Source: Pseudoips prasinana (lineage: Eukaryota > Arthropoda > Insecta > Lepidoptera > Nolidae). Taken from it: a DNA stretch of 64,000 bases. The stretch covers positions 1,555,001-1,619,000 of the forward strand of contig OX621264.1 in the NCBI GenBank assembly GCA_951640165.1, in the 5' to 3' direction. Shown piece by piece: positions 19,928 through 31,061 of the stretch. Made by a program: the position numbers and the translations under genes. Numbering within the stretch: position 1 is the first letter of the stretch; every line of letters begins with the position of its first letter. Under the pieces are notes generated by a model, which saw only the letters and a list, made by a program, of their open reading frames with translations, ran no database searches and was not told where the DNA came from.

Positions 19928-20490
19928 CGACTTTTTGTACGGGTTCTGTACTTTTTCGAGTTTTAAAATAAAACGGAATGGTGCCTATTTTAGGGCCATT
20001 CGTGTCCGTTTTTGGAAAAAAGCTTGGTTTGCTACTCAAGATGTGCTTCTTGAGCTCAGATGGATTTAAATATTTTTGGCTGTAATCTTCACAGTCTACT
20101 ATATAATTAATAGTTTTACAAATTTCAGGCAAGCTATGGTAACTATAATTCGCAAAATGACAATTCTTGTAATATTTACAAATATTTCGGATACGGTAGT
20201 TCAATTTACTTACATCTAAATAGCTATTTTTTAATACATTTAATATAATAATATTGTTTTTATTGAATAATTTAAATAAATATTTTAAATTAGATAACAC
20301 TTGTGCCATATTGTGATCGTTTTCACCTAAACATATTACAATTTTGTCATCCGTTCGTATAGTGGAATTTATACAGCTCTTTAATATTATGCTGCTATGG
20401 GCATGTGGCAACGTATGTGCCACGACTCCGTAGTTTTCATACTGGGTAGTTTTTCTTGAGGCAATGAGTGCTGCAGCGAGACCAACACAT
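19833..20490 (-). pseudogene. LINE ORF1-like segment (SGNH-like)
   Basis: Open from about 20490 without a start, so truncated. CVGLAAALIASRKTTQYENY leads to DDKIVICLGENDHN, resembling the block I-III pattern of SGNH/esterase-like ORF1 regions in CR1 and Daphne LINEs; then IIILNVLKNSYLD and LNYRIRNICKYYKNC. It ends with a duplicated GTIPFYF/GTIPYYF motif. The role is probably RNA-protein complex formation; it is uncertain whether it is a separate ORF. Confidence 0.6.
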
Positions 20491-21074
20491 TGTATGTATT
20501 GTATATTGTATGTTGTGTATATTTAAAACACTAGTAGAATCGACTGTGTTTAGTCACCCTGCATAAATACAGAATATCAACATTCGACCACACTTAAGAG
20601 ACAATTCTACCAAATTAGTAGAAACGTTATTACATACCAACACTATAGGGTAGGGTTCAGATATAGCGCTTCGAATAAGGAGTGTTCTCGCTTACCCAAG
20701 TACGCCTAATAAAAGCTAGCTATTCTGACTGTAGAACAAATTATAACACTAAAAATTGGTTTATTTCAGTAAAAGGTCTCTTTTTAGGCGGTTTAAGCTG
20801 CGATTTAGAGTGAATTTGAATTGATTATGAAGCGTTTATAGTAATTTAGCTAAACTATAACCGTATTTTTACGTGTTATAATATTAGTGAGAAATATTTC
20901 ACGCATAGTTTATTAAGTGTTTATGTTACTGATAAACATCAAAATTATTTAATTTTAACGATGTTGCAATAAAAAATATTGCAATAACTGTCTCAACAAT
21001 CCGTTAAACATAATATTTATAATATGTGGAGCAAAAACTTTGCACCACATTTTACGAGAATTGCGCTCCGTCCG
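20491..21074. other. Unassigned AT-rich sequence
   Basis: No supported feature. Confidence 0.4.
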
Positions 21075-21302
21075 AAAAAAAATTGACTGCACGTGTGGCG
21101 CAGCGGCTAAGACAGTCGCCTCAACGCTTCGTGTCGCGGGTTCGAGTCCCGCGCCGGACAACTATTTGTGTGACCCATAAATAGTTGTGTTCTGAGTCTG
21201 GATGTAATTTGTGTCCGTCTATTTAAATGTTTGTAACGTACCCCACGACACAGGGATTAATTTACCTAATGCGGGCGTGGCCTATAATAATAAAAAAAAA
21301 AT
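21075..21302 (+). repeat. tRNA-derived SINE family 3
   Basis: Head GTGGCGCAGCGGCTAAGACA (A-box region) and GCGGGTTCGAGTCCCGC (B box). Body CAACTATTTGTGTGACCCAT..., with CCCACGACACAGGGATTAAT, then an (AATA)n/A-rich tail at about 21285. Copies at 47455 (minus) and 57525. Confidence 0.88.
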
Positions 21303-21797
21303 AAAGAAACAAAACTCGTAAAATGTGATACAACTTTTTGGGTATGAAATTTGGAACAATTGAAGTTTATATAAATAAATTAAAAAAGAAAAGGTTTTTA
21401 TTCACGTAGACTGTAAAAATCGCTTGTAAATAGTCAGAGTAGTCATTGTATAATAGCAATGATCTCATTTCTCATTTCTTTATTTCTCCCACAGTTACAA
21501 GACTTATACGATAAAAATTAACTAACATAACAAAAACAATTTCAGTCTAGTGTATGTGCGGAGCTGGTGTCTATTATAGGTATGATATTTAGCTATTTGA
21601 GATCCTGTAACTTTTATGTATAATGATGTACAATAAAGTGTATTTATCTTATCTTATGTTTAGCTAGGTTGTATTAAGTTATTGTCAAAGAGACTATATT
21701 TAAGTTTAACTATCGAAATTTATAGTTTTACTACTGGAGAACTCCTATGGAGATACTCCTATAGAAGGAACTATATTATATTAGAATTATATTATAA
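21303..21797. other. AT-rich sequence with a LINE-like tail
   Basis: GTACAATAAAGTGTATTTATC near 21630 followed by TTATCTTATG looks like a LINE 3' end. From about 21725 the sequence is a simple ATATTAGAATTATATTATAA pattern that continues beyond the mariner at 23084. Confidence 0.4.
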
Positions 21798-21799
21798 TA

Positions 21800-23081
21800 G
21801 GTCTTTACCTATGAAATTGCCGTTTTGTATGAAAAAATTTAAACGATTTTTTTTCATGAATTTTTTTATTTGTATTAATCGAAGTAATCACCCATGCAAT
21901 CAATGCATCTTTGCCATCGCAGTGGCAGTTTATTGATGCCCTTCTTAAAGAAATCAGCTGGACGGGAGGCAACAAATTCTTCAAAGGCATTTTGTACTGC
22001 CTCTCGGGTATTGAATTTTTTTCCCGCCAAGAAGTTATCCAAATTCTGGAAAAAGTAGTAGTCTGTAGGCGCAAGGTCTGGTGAGTAGGGCGGATGACGG
22101 AGAGCTTCCAACCCCAGTTCTTGCAACTTGGAGACCGTCTATTGTGCAGTATGAGGTCACGCGTTGTCGTGCAGGAGCAGCGGAGACGAGCGATTGACCA
22201 ATGCTGGTTGGAGATGCGCCAGCTTCTCCATCATTGTGCTCAGTTCTTCACAGTACACATCTGCAGTAATGCTCACCCCGTTTGGTAAGAAGCTGTGATG
22301 AATCACACCGGCGCTAGACCACCAAACAGTGACCATCACTTTTCTAGGGGTAAGTTTTCGTTTAGGGCATTGTTTAGGTGCTGAACCAGGATCCAACCAA
22401 CTTGCTGAGCGCTTGCGGTTATCAAACAGAATCCATTTTTCATCGCAGGTAACAATGCGGTTCAAAATTCCTTCATTTGTGTGTCTGTTGAGCAGTGCAA
22501 GGCACGTCTCGACGCGTACTTCGCGCTGGCGATCATTGAGTTCGTGGGGCACCCATTTGTCAAGCTTTTTTACCTTGCCAATTTGACGCAAATGGACCAA
22601 TATTGTTTTGACGCTAACGTCGAAAGCTGCTGCTAATTCAGCCGTAGATTGTGTATCATCAGCTTCCACAACCGCCTTTAATTCGTCATTGTCGACCAAA
22701 GTCTTCGGACGACCGCGAGGTTCATTTTTTAGGTCGAAATTTCCAGAACGGAAGCGAGCAAACCAATAACAGGTGGTGCGTTGGTTTGTAGTGTTAGCTC
22801 CGTAAACGTCGTTGATGTTGCGTGCCGCTTGTGCCGCGTTGCTGCCACGACGGTACTCATATTCCATAATTACTCGAATTTTTAACGTATCCATGATGAC
22901 GAAAAAGATTGAAATGCGATGAAAATGTAACACTAATCAATAAAGAAATGACTACTTTTGGAAAAAAGAATCCATGTTTTTAAAATAAAATTAATTTGAA
23001 ATTAGAATTCTTAGCCAAACAAAAATTATTTTGATTTGAAATGGCCAGTACTGCAGAACGGCAATTTCATAGGTAAAGACC
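21800..23081 (-). mobile_element. mariner transposon
   Basis: 1282 bp with ~28-bp terminal inverted repeats GGTCTTTACCTATGAAATTG..., 27 of 28 matching, flanked by TA (21798-21799, 23082-23083). Flanking AT-rich sequence is continuous across the insertion. Length and structure are those of a full mariner. Confidence 0.93.
21875..22894 (-). pseudogene. mariner transposase with two nonsense codons
   Basis: From ATG 22894 the frame runs to the natural stop at 21875, about 339 codons, close to the usual ~345. The N-terminus has paired helix-turn-helix motifs (RVIMEYEYRRGSNAAQAARN; TQSTAELAAAFDVSVKTI) and the linker GRPKTLVDND. The DD34D catalytic residues are visible: D in TCDEKWI, D in LLLHDNA, D in YSPDLAPTDYYFF. 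Two in-frame stops sit directly after HDNA (about 22156 and 22135), between the second and third aspartates. No frameshift is seen. Inactive as it stands; both lesions look like single substitutions. Confidence 0.92.
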
Positions 23082-23083
23082 TA

Positions 23084-23279
23084 ATATTGTATTAGAATTA
23101 TTAATTATATTATATTAAAGGAATTATATTATATTAGATTAATATTTGATAGGAATATTATATTAGAAGGAGTGCGGTAATATTTTTATGTAATATGCAT
23201 TCGAAGTAAATTATTTTAGTAAAAGAATACCATGTTTTGACACACTTACAAACTAAGAAGAGATGACAAACTTAGTGTC
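23084..23279. other. Simple AT-rich sequence flanking mariner
   Basis: TATTATATTAGAATTA-type low-complexity sequence, then unique-looking bases to 23279. No feature. Confidence 0.5.
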
Positions 23280-23412
23280 AAAATCTATTACGCCATAATC
23301 GCCACGCTTGGCAGACGGGTTTGCGATCGCAGTAAGATGGTGGAAGGAAGCTGCTGCCCGACCTCTGGGAGATATTCCCTCGGGTCTTCTACGCCCCCCA
23401 AGGGATAAGATT
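23280..23412 (-). mobile_element. RTE 5' leader fragment
   Basis: Reverse complement reads CTTATCCCTTGGGGGGCGTA..., GAGGGAATATCTCCCAGAGG and GCGATCGCAAACCCGTCTGC, matching RTE 2968-3090. The ORF is absent. Confidence 0.75.
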
Positions 23413-23668
23413 ATTATTATTATTTGTAACACACTAGCAGCTAGTTAGCTGATGCGTGAGTATCAAATAGCTTGGAGATGTTTTCCTTGTCCAATCTGTT
23501 CTTGAAGGAATTTAATGTCGGAGCCATGACTACTCTTTCCGGTAGTTTGTTCCATGCTTTTACAACACTGTTAGGCAAGAAATGCTTCATTGGTTTCTTT
23601 TTAGATGAGTTTTCCCAAAGTTTCAATCGATGACCTCGGAGATGTTTATTATCATTTAGCTTATACAT
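23413..23668 (-). pseudogene. LINE ORF2 C-terminal fragment with (AAT)n tail
   Basis: Codes for LRGHRLKLWENSSKKK, then NSVVKAWNKLPERVVMAPTL and NSFKNRLDK, the terminal pattern of several insect jockey/RTE-X type ORFs. It is followed by an AATAATAATAAT tail on the minus strand (23413-23428). The rest of the element is missing. Confidence 0.7.
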
Positions 23669-23689
23669 GATTCATGATTATACATGATG

Positions 23690-23882
23690 GGGTGAGGATA
23701 TTCTGATATTCGCCGCCGTCACCACACATCAATGTCTGTTTGTCCTGAGTCTGGGTATAATTATCTATATAAGTATGTATTTACAAAAGAAAAGTATATG
23801 TAGTATATCAGTTACCTGGTTTCCATAGTACAAGCTCTGCTTAGTTTGGGATCAGATGGCCGTGTGTGAATATTATTATAGA
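23690..23882 (+). repeat. tRNA-derived SINE family 2, headless
   Basis: Contains TGTCTGTTTGTCCTGAGTCT, TCCATAGTACAAGCTCTGCT and GGGATCAGATGGCCGTGTGT. The tRNA-like head is missing. Confidence 0.8.
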
Positions 23883-24000
23883 CTAACTAGGCCCCGCGGT
23901 TTCGCCCGAATTAAAGTAGTTTTGGCGTAAAAGAGTAACAAACAAACATACATACATCACATACTCACAAACTTTCGCATTTATAATATTAGTAGGATGT
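23883..24000 (-). mobile_element. Helitron-like repeat, short
   Basis: Plus strand begins ACTAACTAGGCCCCGCGGTT and ends ATTTATAATATTAGTAGGAT. The CCGCGG hairpin region is decayed. Confidence 0.5.
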
Positions 24001-24111
24001 GTACCTCTAGCGGTTTTGGCAGTGCTCTCCGGATTAGCTCGCCGATGGTAGATGTTTTCCTACTTACTTGACACTTATCGTCATATGTTGGACAATTCAC
24101 ACAATATCTTT

Positions 24112-24575
24112 ATCTTTATAAATAATAAAATCGTAGGAAAGTCAAAACTGTACATTGAATATTTTTTAAAAAGGATACCTGGTGCGTGATCTATAATCGA
24201 TACCGAAGCCAAATGTATTTTTTTTTTAATTTTTGTCTGTTTATCTGTATGTACCTATGTCCGGGCTAAACTCAAAAAGTACTGCATAGATTTACTTCAA
24301 ATTTTGCATGAATATTACTAAAAGGTCGGGTCAACATATAGGCTACATATTATCACGCTATCACAAATGGGGGAGGAGCTGTGAGAATTTATAACATTTA
24401 ACGCGGGTAAAACCGCGGGGCACAGCACAGTATAAATTGTAGCCTATGTGTTATTCTGATGTATAAGCTATATTATTGTAAAGTTTAATTAAAATCCATT
24501 CAGTACGTTTTACGTGAAAGAGTAACTAACATCCATCCATACTTACAAACTTTCGCCTTTATAATATTAATGTGA
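24112..24575 (+). mobile_element. Non-autonomous Helitron-like repeat(s)
   Basis: Reads AATAAAATCGTAGGAAAGTC..., GTCCGGGCTAAACTCAAAAA, and ends with the CGCGGGTAAAACCGCGGGG hairpin and CACAGC at about 24432. The terminal CTAG has been lost. A second partial unit follows to 24575. Same family as 45763 (minus) and 51735. Confidence 0.65.
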
Positions 24576-24854
24576 TGTATTATTTATTAATCGTAATGTT
24601 TCTCGATCATTCTAGATGATTCTAGCGATTCTCCAACTACAAATTGTAATACAAATTCCTTTTACTATAAATTACGTGACAATATTATAAATGGCCCTTG
24701 GAACTATGCCAAGTATCTAGCTATCACTGGTAAACAAACCGAGCCGAGGGCGTCCACTAGTCATAGGCCAATGAACTCCACAAGGCTGCGATAACTGCGC
24801 GTAGATAAACAATGGACTTGTATTACACAACTTGTAACCTAGTAGATTGTGTGT

Positions 24855-25560
24855 TAGTTACGTTTTCCTTCACTGCTCGGCTCCTGTTAGAGATAGCGTA
24901 ATGATATTTACATGGATAAATTCTATGATAAATGGCCTTTCGCATGGTATTTATTATATTAAAATCGGTAGGTTAATTTTAGAGTAAGTGCGTATAAAAT
25001 GATCCATTTATTTACTATTGTTGTGAGATTTTTAGTTTTAATAGTTAAGTTTTCCTTCACTGCTCGGCTCCTGATAGAGATAGCGTAATGATATTTACAT
25101 GGATAAATTCTGGCCTTTCGCATGGTGTTAATTATATCAAAATCGGTTGGATTATTTTAGAGGTTTTAGGTGCGTATGAAAATGATATGTTTATTTACTA
25201 TTGTTGTGAGATTTTGTTTCGACTAGTTTTACTAAAGTTACGTTATCCTTTACTGTTCTGCTCCTAATAGAGATAGAGTAATGATATTTACATGGATAAA
25301 TTCTAGGTGTTAATTATATCAAAATCGACTCGATAATTTTAGAGGTAGGCGCGTATGAAAATTATGTGTTTATTTACTATTGTATGTGAGATTTTGTTTC
25401 GACTAGTTTGTTACGTTATCCTGTACTGCTCGCCTCCTATTAAAGATGGCGTAATGATATTTACATGGATAAATTCTATGATAAATGGCCCTTCACGTGG
25501 TACTAATTATACTAAAATTAGTTGGTTAACTTTAGAGTTATATTCATATGCATATTGACT
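24855..25560 (+). repeat. Four-unit tandem repeat, 173-193 bp period
   Basis: Units are anchored at CCTTCACTGCTCGGCTCCTG-like positions 24867, 25054, 25247 and 25420. Each continues with GATAGCGTAATGATATTTAC and ends with TTTACTATTGTTGTGAGATT. The units have diverged by small indels. Confidence 0.8.
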
Positions 25561-25574
25561 GACCACCCGGGACA

Positions 25575-25745
25575 AATCATTGTGTGATGAACACGACAAT
25601 TTGTTCTGTGTTTGGGTGTCTGTGTCAGGACAAACAGACATGTTCATGCGCACAAATATCTGTACCAGGGGGATTCGAACACACGACCTCCGGCGTGAAA
25701 AGCAAGCATTTGCCAACCACGCTAACCCACCAGTTCCCGGACTGT
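25575..25745 (-). repeat. tRNA-derived SINE family 2, rearranged
   Basis: Contains AGGACAAACAGACATGTTCA and the reversed B box GGGGGATTCGAACACACGAC, ending at CACGCTAACCCACCAGTTCC. Confidence 0.65.
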
Positions 25746-25766
25746 GTGTATGTGTGTAAAAAGGCC

Positions 25767-25985
25767 TAATAGCCCAGCTGGTTTAGTGGTTAGAGATCCC
25801 GATGCTAGACAGAGGTCGTGGGTTCGTTTCACACCCAGGACAGTGTGTGTGGTGTTTGCATTTTTTTGTTCTGCGTCTGGGTGTAACATGTAAGAATTTT
25901 TATCAGTTCTGGTTGCCACAATACAGGCTCTGCCTAATTTGTGGTCAGAATTCATTAGTCACAGTGTGTTAGGTGTACCGAAATA
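25767..25985 (+). repeat. tRNA-derived SINE family 5
   Basis: Head AGCCCAGCTGGTTTAGTGGT (A box) and GTCGTGGGTTCGTTTCACAC (B box); body GTTCTGCGTCTGGGTGTAAC, ATACAGGCTCTGCCTAATTT; AAATAAATAAATA tail. Confidence 0.75.
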
Positions 25986-26074
25986 AATAAATAGCAAAAA
26001 AAATACATATAACTAATGGAAGCTTTTGTTCAACCAAAAAATGCTCGTCCAGCCTTAAGAAGACTTAAAAAAAA

Positions 26075-26680
26075 ATACCGGCCAAGTGCGAGTCGGACTC
26101 TCCCATGAAGGGTTCCGTAGCAGCAAGTATTTCAGTTGATTCAATGAAAGCAAATTGCGGTTTACGATTTATGACGTATTAAAAAAAACTACTTGCTAGA
26201 TCTCGTTCAAACCAATTTTCGTAGTTACTTTGCATGGTAATGTACATCATATATTTTTTTTAGTTTTATCATTCTTTTATTTTAGAAGTTACAGGGGGGG
26301 GGGGGGACACTCATTTTACCACTTTGAAAGTGTCTCTCGCGCAAACTATTCAGTTTAGAAAAAAATGATATTAGAAACCTCAATATCATTTTTGAAGACC
26401 TATCCATAGACACCCCACATGTATGGATACGATGAAAAAAAATTGAGTTTCAGTTCTATGCCCCATATATAGAACTGAAACTCAGAATTATTTTTCTTCT
26501 TTGTGTAAAAATCTTAATGCGGTTCATTGAATACATCTACTTACCAAGTTTCAACAGTACAGCTCTTATAGTTTCGGAAAAAAGTGGCTGTGGCATACGG
26601 ACGGACAGACAGACAGATAGACAGACATGACGAATCTATAAGGGTTCCGTTTTAGCCATTTGGCTAAGGAACCCTAAAAA
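26075..26680 (+). mobile_element. CCGGCCAAGTGCGAGTCGG element, long subtype
   Basis: Begins CCGGCCAAGTGCGAGTCGGA and GGGTTCCGTAGCAGC, ends GGGTTCCGTTTTAGCCATTT, GGAACCCTAAAAA. It contains a 13-base G run (26294-26306). Copies at 42604-43197 (minus) and 58998-59560; short subtypes at 53780, 54657 and 62563. No coding potential. The short GGGTTCCG/CGGAACCC ends are inverted. Confidence 0.8.
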
Positions 26681-26849
26681 CAACAAGTAAAAATAAATTT
26701 AGCATACACGTTATATATGTCATTGTGTAGCGTTCTCAATGTAGTGACGTTAATGTCGAAACGCGTCACGGAGCGTGACGTCAATCGTACGATATTTTAA
26801 GGAAAATGTTATGTATTACGCACTCGTAGGTTCTGCACATTAAAGCGTT

Positions 26850-27265
26850 ATTTAAAAACGCTACTTAAATTTAAACCGGCCGCTTAACCATGGGTTATCA
26901 AAATTTTCATTTAAAAACACGATTTAACTTTGACCCGCGGTTAAGTCATGTCAAAATTTAAACCGCGTCGGCCCATGGGTTATACCTAGTTTAAATATGG
27001 CGGATTTTATTTGCATCAGCTGACGTTTGTTTGTGAATGGAGGTTTTATGGAAATTATTAGCTGTTTTAATTTTTAAAATAAATAATGAATTCCAGTTGG
27101 ATTCTTCTCATCATATATCTATCATTCCATGTCTACCATAGAGGAAAAATCATAAAGTTTTGACACATAACCAGATTTAGTCGATTATTTTTGGTCAAGC
27201 TCTATACCAGTCCCAGAAACGTTGACAGAGTAAAATAAAATGAAGTTACTTAGCTGAGAAACCTT
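26850..27265 (+). mobile_element. Non-autonomous element with TTTAAAAACGCTACTTAAAT end
   Basis: Shares its whole length, inverted, with 32265-32755: TTAAACCGGCCGCTTAACCA..., ATATGGCGGATTTTATTTGC, TCAGCTGACGTTTGTTTGTG, and the far end GTTACTTAGCTGAGAAAC. No ORF. Confidence 0.7.
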
Positions 27266-27394
27266 TACAGTGAAAAAGCGCGGGAAACGTTGAACCGAAT
27301 GGTCGATTTTTCTTTCTGATAATTATTTATATTCTATTTTGTATATTATAGGGATAAGTACTGTGTGTTAGTGTAAATATTATTAATATTTAGT

Positions 27395-27583
27395 TTACAT
27401 ATAATAATTTCTGTGTATTGATTCACGATCATAACCTTTATTTAATTTGGGAATTGGACGTCTATTCACGTTAACTGTCTTTTTATATGTACTATTGGAT
27501 GATGAGCGTTGTGAAAGTGATATGGGGGACACTGGATGGTTTTGTTTCATGTGAGGTACTGGGACAGAATTTAGTACATTGGC
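27395..27583 (-). pseudogene. Inverted gag-like ORF1 fragment of the LINE
   Basis: Minus strand reads KSYANVLNSVPVPHMKQN..., then RPIPKLNKGYDRESIHRNYY, a pattern of ORF1 C-termini in I/jockey-type LINEs. It abuts the RT fragment in opposite orientation at about 27584. Confidence 0.55.
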
Positions 27584-27584
27584 G

Positions 27585-29772
27585 TACGATTTATTATCCC
27601 CTGCAATTGTAAAAGTTGCTGAGAATTTAGTTAAAAATCGCCTTGAATGGATTATTGAAAATCGTGGAATATTATCCGAATCACAATTTGGGTTCAGAAA
27701 AGGCAGGTGCACCTTGGATAGTGTGGGCACTTTTGTGACTGATGTCCGAGTGGCATTTACAAAAAATGAATCTGTTCTTGCGGTGTTTTTAGATTTAAAA
27801 TCAGCCTATGACAGAGTAAATCTTAATATTCTGCAATATAAACTACACAAACTTGCTATTCCACCAATTATTTCGTGTTTTATCATAAACCTCTTGTCAG
27901 GTAGAACAATAAAGCTGGACCAAGCTCAAGAACAGAGTAGACTGGTGTGGAATGGACTTCCACAAGGATCTGTACTCAGTCCTATATTATTTAATTTATA
28001 TACTTATGATTTGGCGTCTTCACTTTTTATTCTATTAGCATCCTTCAATATGCCGATGACTTATTGTTGTACTCCATTGGTAACACATTTAATTCAATAT
28101 GTAGCCAAATATCAAATACATTAAATAATTTAAAAGTTTGGATGGATAAAAATGGTCTTAGCATATCACCGCATAAAAGTTCCGTAGTTCTCTTCACGCG
28201 GCAGCGATTGCATCCCCCAATTCTTATATATTTCGATAATTGCCGAATACCAGTTAAAAATCAAGTCAAGTTTCTGGGTGTTGTCTTAGATTCAAAACTA
28301 ACAGTGAACTAACTAAATGTGAAAAGCTTCTCAATTTGATGAGATGCCTCTCGGGTGTTTGGTGGGGTGGGCATCCGTTTTCTTTGAAGCTGCTTTACAA
28401 TACTTTGGTACGAAGTGTTCTCGATTACGGGACCTTCATACTGGAGCCTTGTAATATAGCGGGTTTGAAGAGGCTGGATTACATTCAATCAAAAGCTATG
28501 AGAATAATTACCGGAGCTATGAAATCTAGCCCTATAAATGCATTACAAGTTGAATGTAGCGAGCCACCGCTTAACCTGCGGCGGCAGTTCTTAGCTGATC
28601 GTCTGCTTTATCGTGTTTTACAATTCTCAAATAGCCCTTTAATCTTAAAACTTGATATTCTTGCAGATCTCATTCAGTCATCAAACTATTGGAAGTACAA
28701 AACACTTCCTTGCTTAGTAATAAGTTACTTGAGATATAAATCAATTCAGGCCCCGACACATAGATCTCGTACTCTTGACTTTTTTTACTGTAAATATGAA
28801 GCCTTAATTTACAATCCGTTTGTATACTATCTTTCCAATATTGATAAATACAATGCTAATATTTCCTTTAATTCTATTGTGCAAGATAATTGGCCAGGGT
28901 GGAATCACATTTACACAGATGCGTCCAAGCACAAATTAGATGATTTTGTAGGAGTTGGAGTTTATCATGCTCAATATAACATTGTTCAGAAAGTTAAATG
29001 CTCATCTCAAATGTCAGTTTTTACCGCTGAATGTCTTGGCATCGCTAAGGCTTTAGAATACATTCTTATTTTCAAACTTGAAAATACTATCATTTTTAGC
29101 GACTCTATGAGCGCATTACAGTCACTAACTCGATTTCCCTTCAACTCCAAACCTATTTTCCCTCTCTTAGCAGACATTAGAAGTAAGCTTTATGACTGTA
29201 ATATGAAAGGATTTTATGTTACTTTTGTCTGGATACCTAGCCATTATGGCATTGTAGGTAACGAAAGGGCCCATAAACTTGCGAATGAGGCTGTGGTGTG
29301 TGGAGATAAATTCCCTTTTGAAAATTTTACTCACGACCTGGCTGCTCTTCCTAGAGTTTATCTCTGGGATTCCTGGGATTCAGTCTGGAAAAGGAGTAGC
29401 CAATTAAAAGGGAAGAATTATTTCAATATTCAACAAGAAATACCATCTAAACCATGGTTCGCTGGAATAAAACTGGACAAAATTCCTACAACCATTTTAA
29501 TAAGAATGCGTCTTGGTCATACATCATGTCCGGCCCATCTTTCTAGGTTGCGTATTGTAAATAGTCCGCAGTGTGAATGTGGTTATGACTTTGCGGATCT
29601 GGATCATATATTCTTCTCCTGTCCTAAACATGACCGTTCTTCCTTTTTAGAAAATTTGATTTCCCTCCGTGTCCCGTTCCGCACATCCATAAATACCCTT
29701 CTTTATTCTGTGAATGCATCTATGTATAATATATTTTCAAATTTTATTTGTAGTAATAATATTAGAGTTTAA
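27585..29772 (+). pseudogene. LINE reverse transcriptase-RNase H, broken
   Basis: Three collinear frames. The first has VKVAENLVKNRLEW, SQFGFRKGRCTLDS, VFLDLKSAYDRV and LPQGSVLSPILFN. A frameshift near 28000-28045 precedes the catalytic YADD (28049-28060), read in the second frame with LVVLDSKL-type LGVVLDSKL. A small deletion near 28310 leads to the third frame (28336-29772). That frame carries the thumb, an RNase H (IYTDASK, TAECLGIAKAL, FSDSMSAL, WIPSHYGIVGNERAHKLA) and a C-terminal CxC...H...C knuckle. The usual last Asp of RNase H (GNExAD) is His here. Not functional. Confidence 0.88.
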
Positions 29773-30107
29773 ATATGTATAAAATATTTTTTTATATTTT
29801 CTTGATATAATAATTTGTTCATTTGATATTTATTTATTTATTTGATTACTATACCTATAAAATATCATTATAAAGTACATTTCTCACTTTCCCTATATTT
29901 ATCCAAAATCAAAATCTTAGTCTGATATTTAATTTTAAAACTATCCGTTTCCCTACCTTTTCAAAGTTGTAACCGTCGCTAAATAATGAATATATACAAC
30001 AAAAACCTAAAAACTTTTAGAATCTCAATACTCGAAACTGGCGGATGCACTGAACGTGCGAGCCAATGCTCCATAACAGGAGTCAAAGAAAAAAAAAAAA
30101 AAACCTT

Positions 30108-31057
30108 TACAGTTCCGCAAACTTATCTGACCCGCTGGCAGCGTCGCTGTTATCGCATTTAGTGTTGCTAGTAACAATTTTTTGCAATAAAGTGGGTAAA
30201 AATAATTTGCACATTGTAACGTAAATGTTATATCACTAAAAAGCAAACAAATACTGTCATTACAAATCTTTATATTTTTATACAATAATTATGATCATTT
30301 ACATAAAATGTATGCTGAGTGTTCTCTAACGGAGATACTCCAGGTATTATTATGTCACTGGAATGGTTTAATTCAGAAGTCATTTCATCATCATCATTAT
30401 CGGAATCACTGTTTTCACTTTCACTATCACTACCTAAATGAATGATGAAAGGCTCGTCTAAGTATCCATCCCTTTTTCGATACACATTTTCAATATTTTT
30501 TTACATGATTGCAATGCTTTTGCCATTCATTGACTGTTATTTTATCATAAGCTTCTGCAATCAATGATAGGATTTCAGAATTCGATCTACCAATATTCTG
30601 ATCTGCTATAAATTTTTGCATCTGCTTGCTCTTTTTCGTTCACAAGTTCTCTTACAAATCGCTCCCGGACACCTACAAAGGAAATAGCGAAAATTAAATA
30701 AATAATGAATATTATAAAATATGTATTTTAATTTAAATTGCGAGGGGGTTTCGTATTTTTTCAGAAGCTGACAACACTAAGACAACACAAGCATACAACT
30801 TATTGAAGGGTATAATTGGTGTCTGAAGGCGTTTTTCTTCCTTCATATAATTCAATACTTGTAATATAAAGTTCCTCGCATCACTTTTTAAATCATTCGG
30901 AATTTTTCACTATTAAAAACCACATAAAGAAAAATAAATACGTGCAACAAACAATCAATGGCAGGAATGTCATGGAATAACAGGCCTATTGACATTTCAA
31001 ACTGGCATCGTTAGTTCTACTTTTGGCCACCGGGCCAGATAAGTTTGTAGCACTATA
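30108..31057 (-). mobile_element. Non-autonomous Tc1/mariner-superfamily element, copy 2
   Basis: A 950-bp sister of 1560-2484, inverted. TIRs TACAGTTCCGCAAACTTATC and TATAGTGCTACAAACTTATC with TA edges. The transposase relic (30270-30485, acidic DSESENSDSDNDDDEM tail) has extra residues compared with copy 1, so the copies decayed independently. It sits 4 bp beyond the LINE A-tail. Confidence 0.8.
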
Positions 31058-31061
31058 AGTA

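Larger units (their letters stand above)
16833..20490 (-). mobile_element. Daphne/CR1-group LINE, 5'-truncated, nearly intact
   Basis: Minus-strand element. The 3' end is at a short ATGACTT(AT) repeat (16833-16856). It holds, in order from 20490, an ORF1-like segment, an endonuclease and a reverse transcriptase. Its 5' end is cut in an open frame. It lies inside the proposed gene A intron. Confidence 0.85.
27390..30103 (+). mobile_element. I-group LINE with 5' inversion
   Basis: Plus-strand RT/RNase H body (27585-29772) and 3' UTR ending in a 15-base A run (30089-30103). The 5' ~190 bp (27395-27583) is the gag-like ORF1 end in the opposite orientation, the signature of twin priming. Confidence 0.75.

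Noticed and set aside
24855..25560. CRISPR-like spaced repeats
   Set aside because: Whole ~185-bp units are repeated, with no constant short repeat and unique spacers; the genome is eukaryotic.
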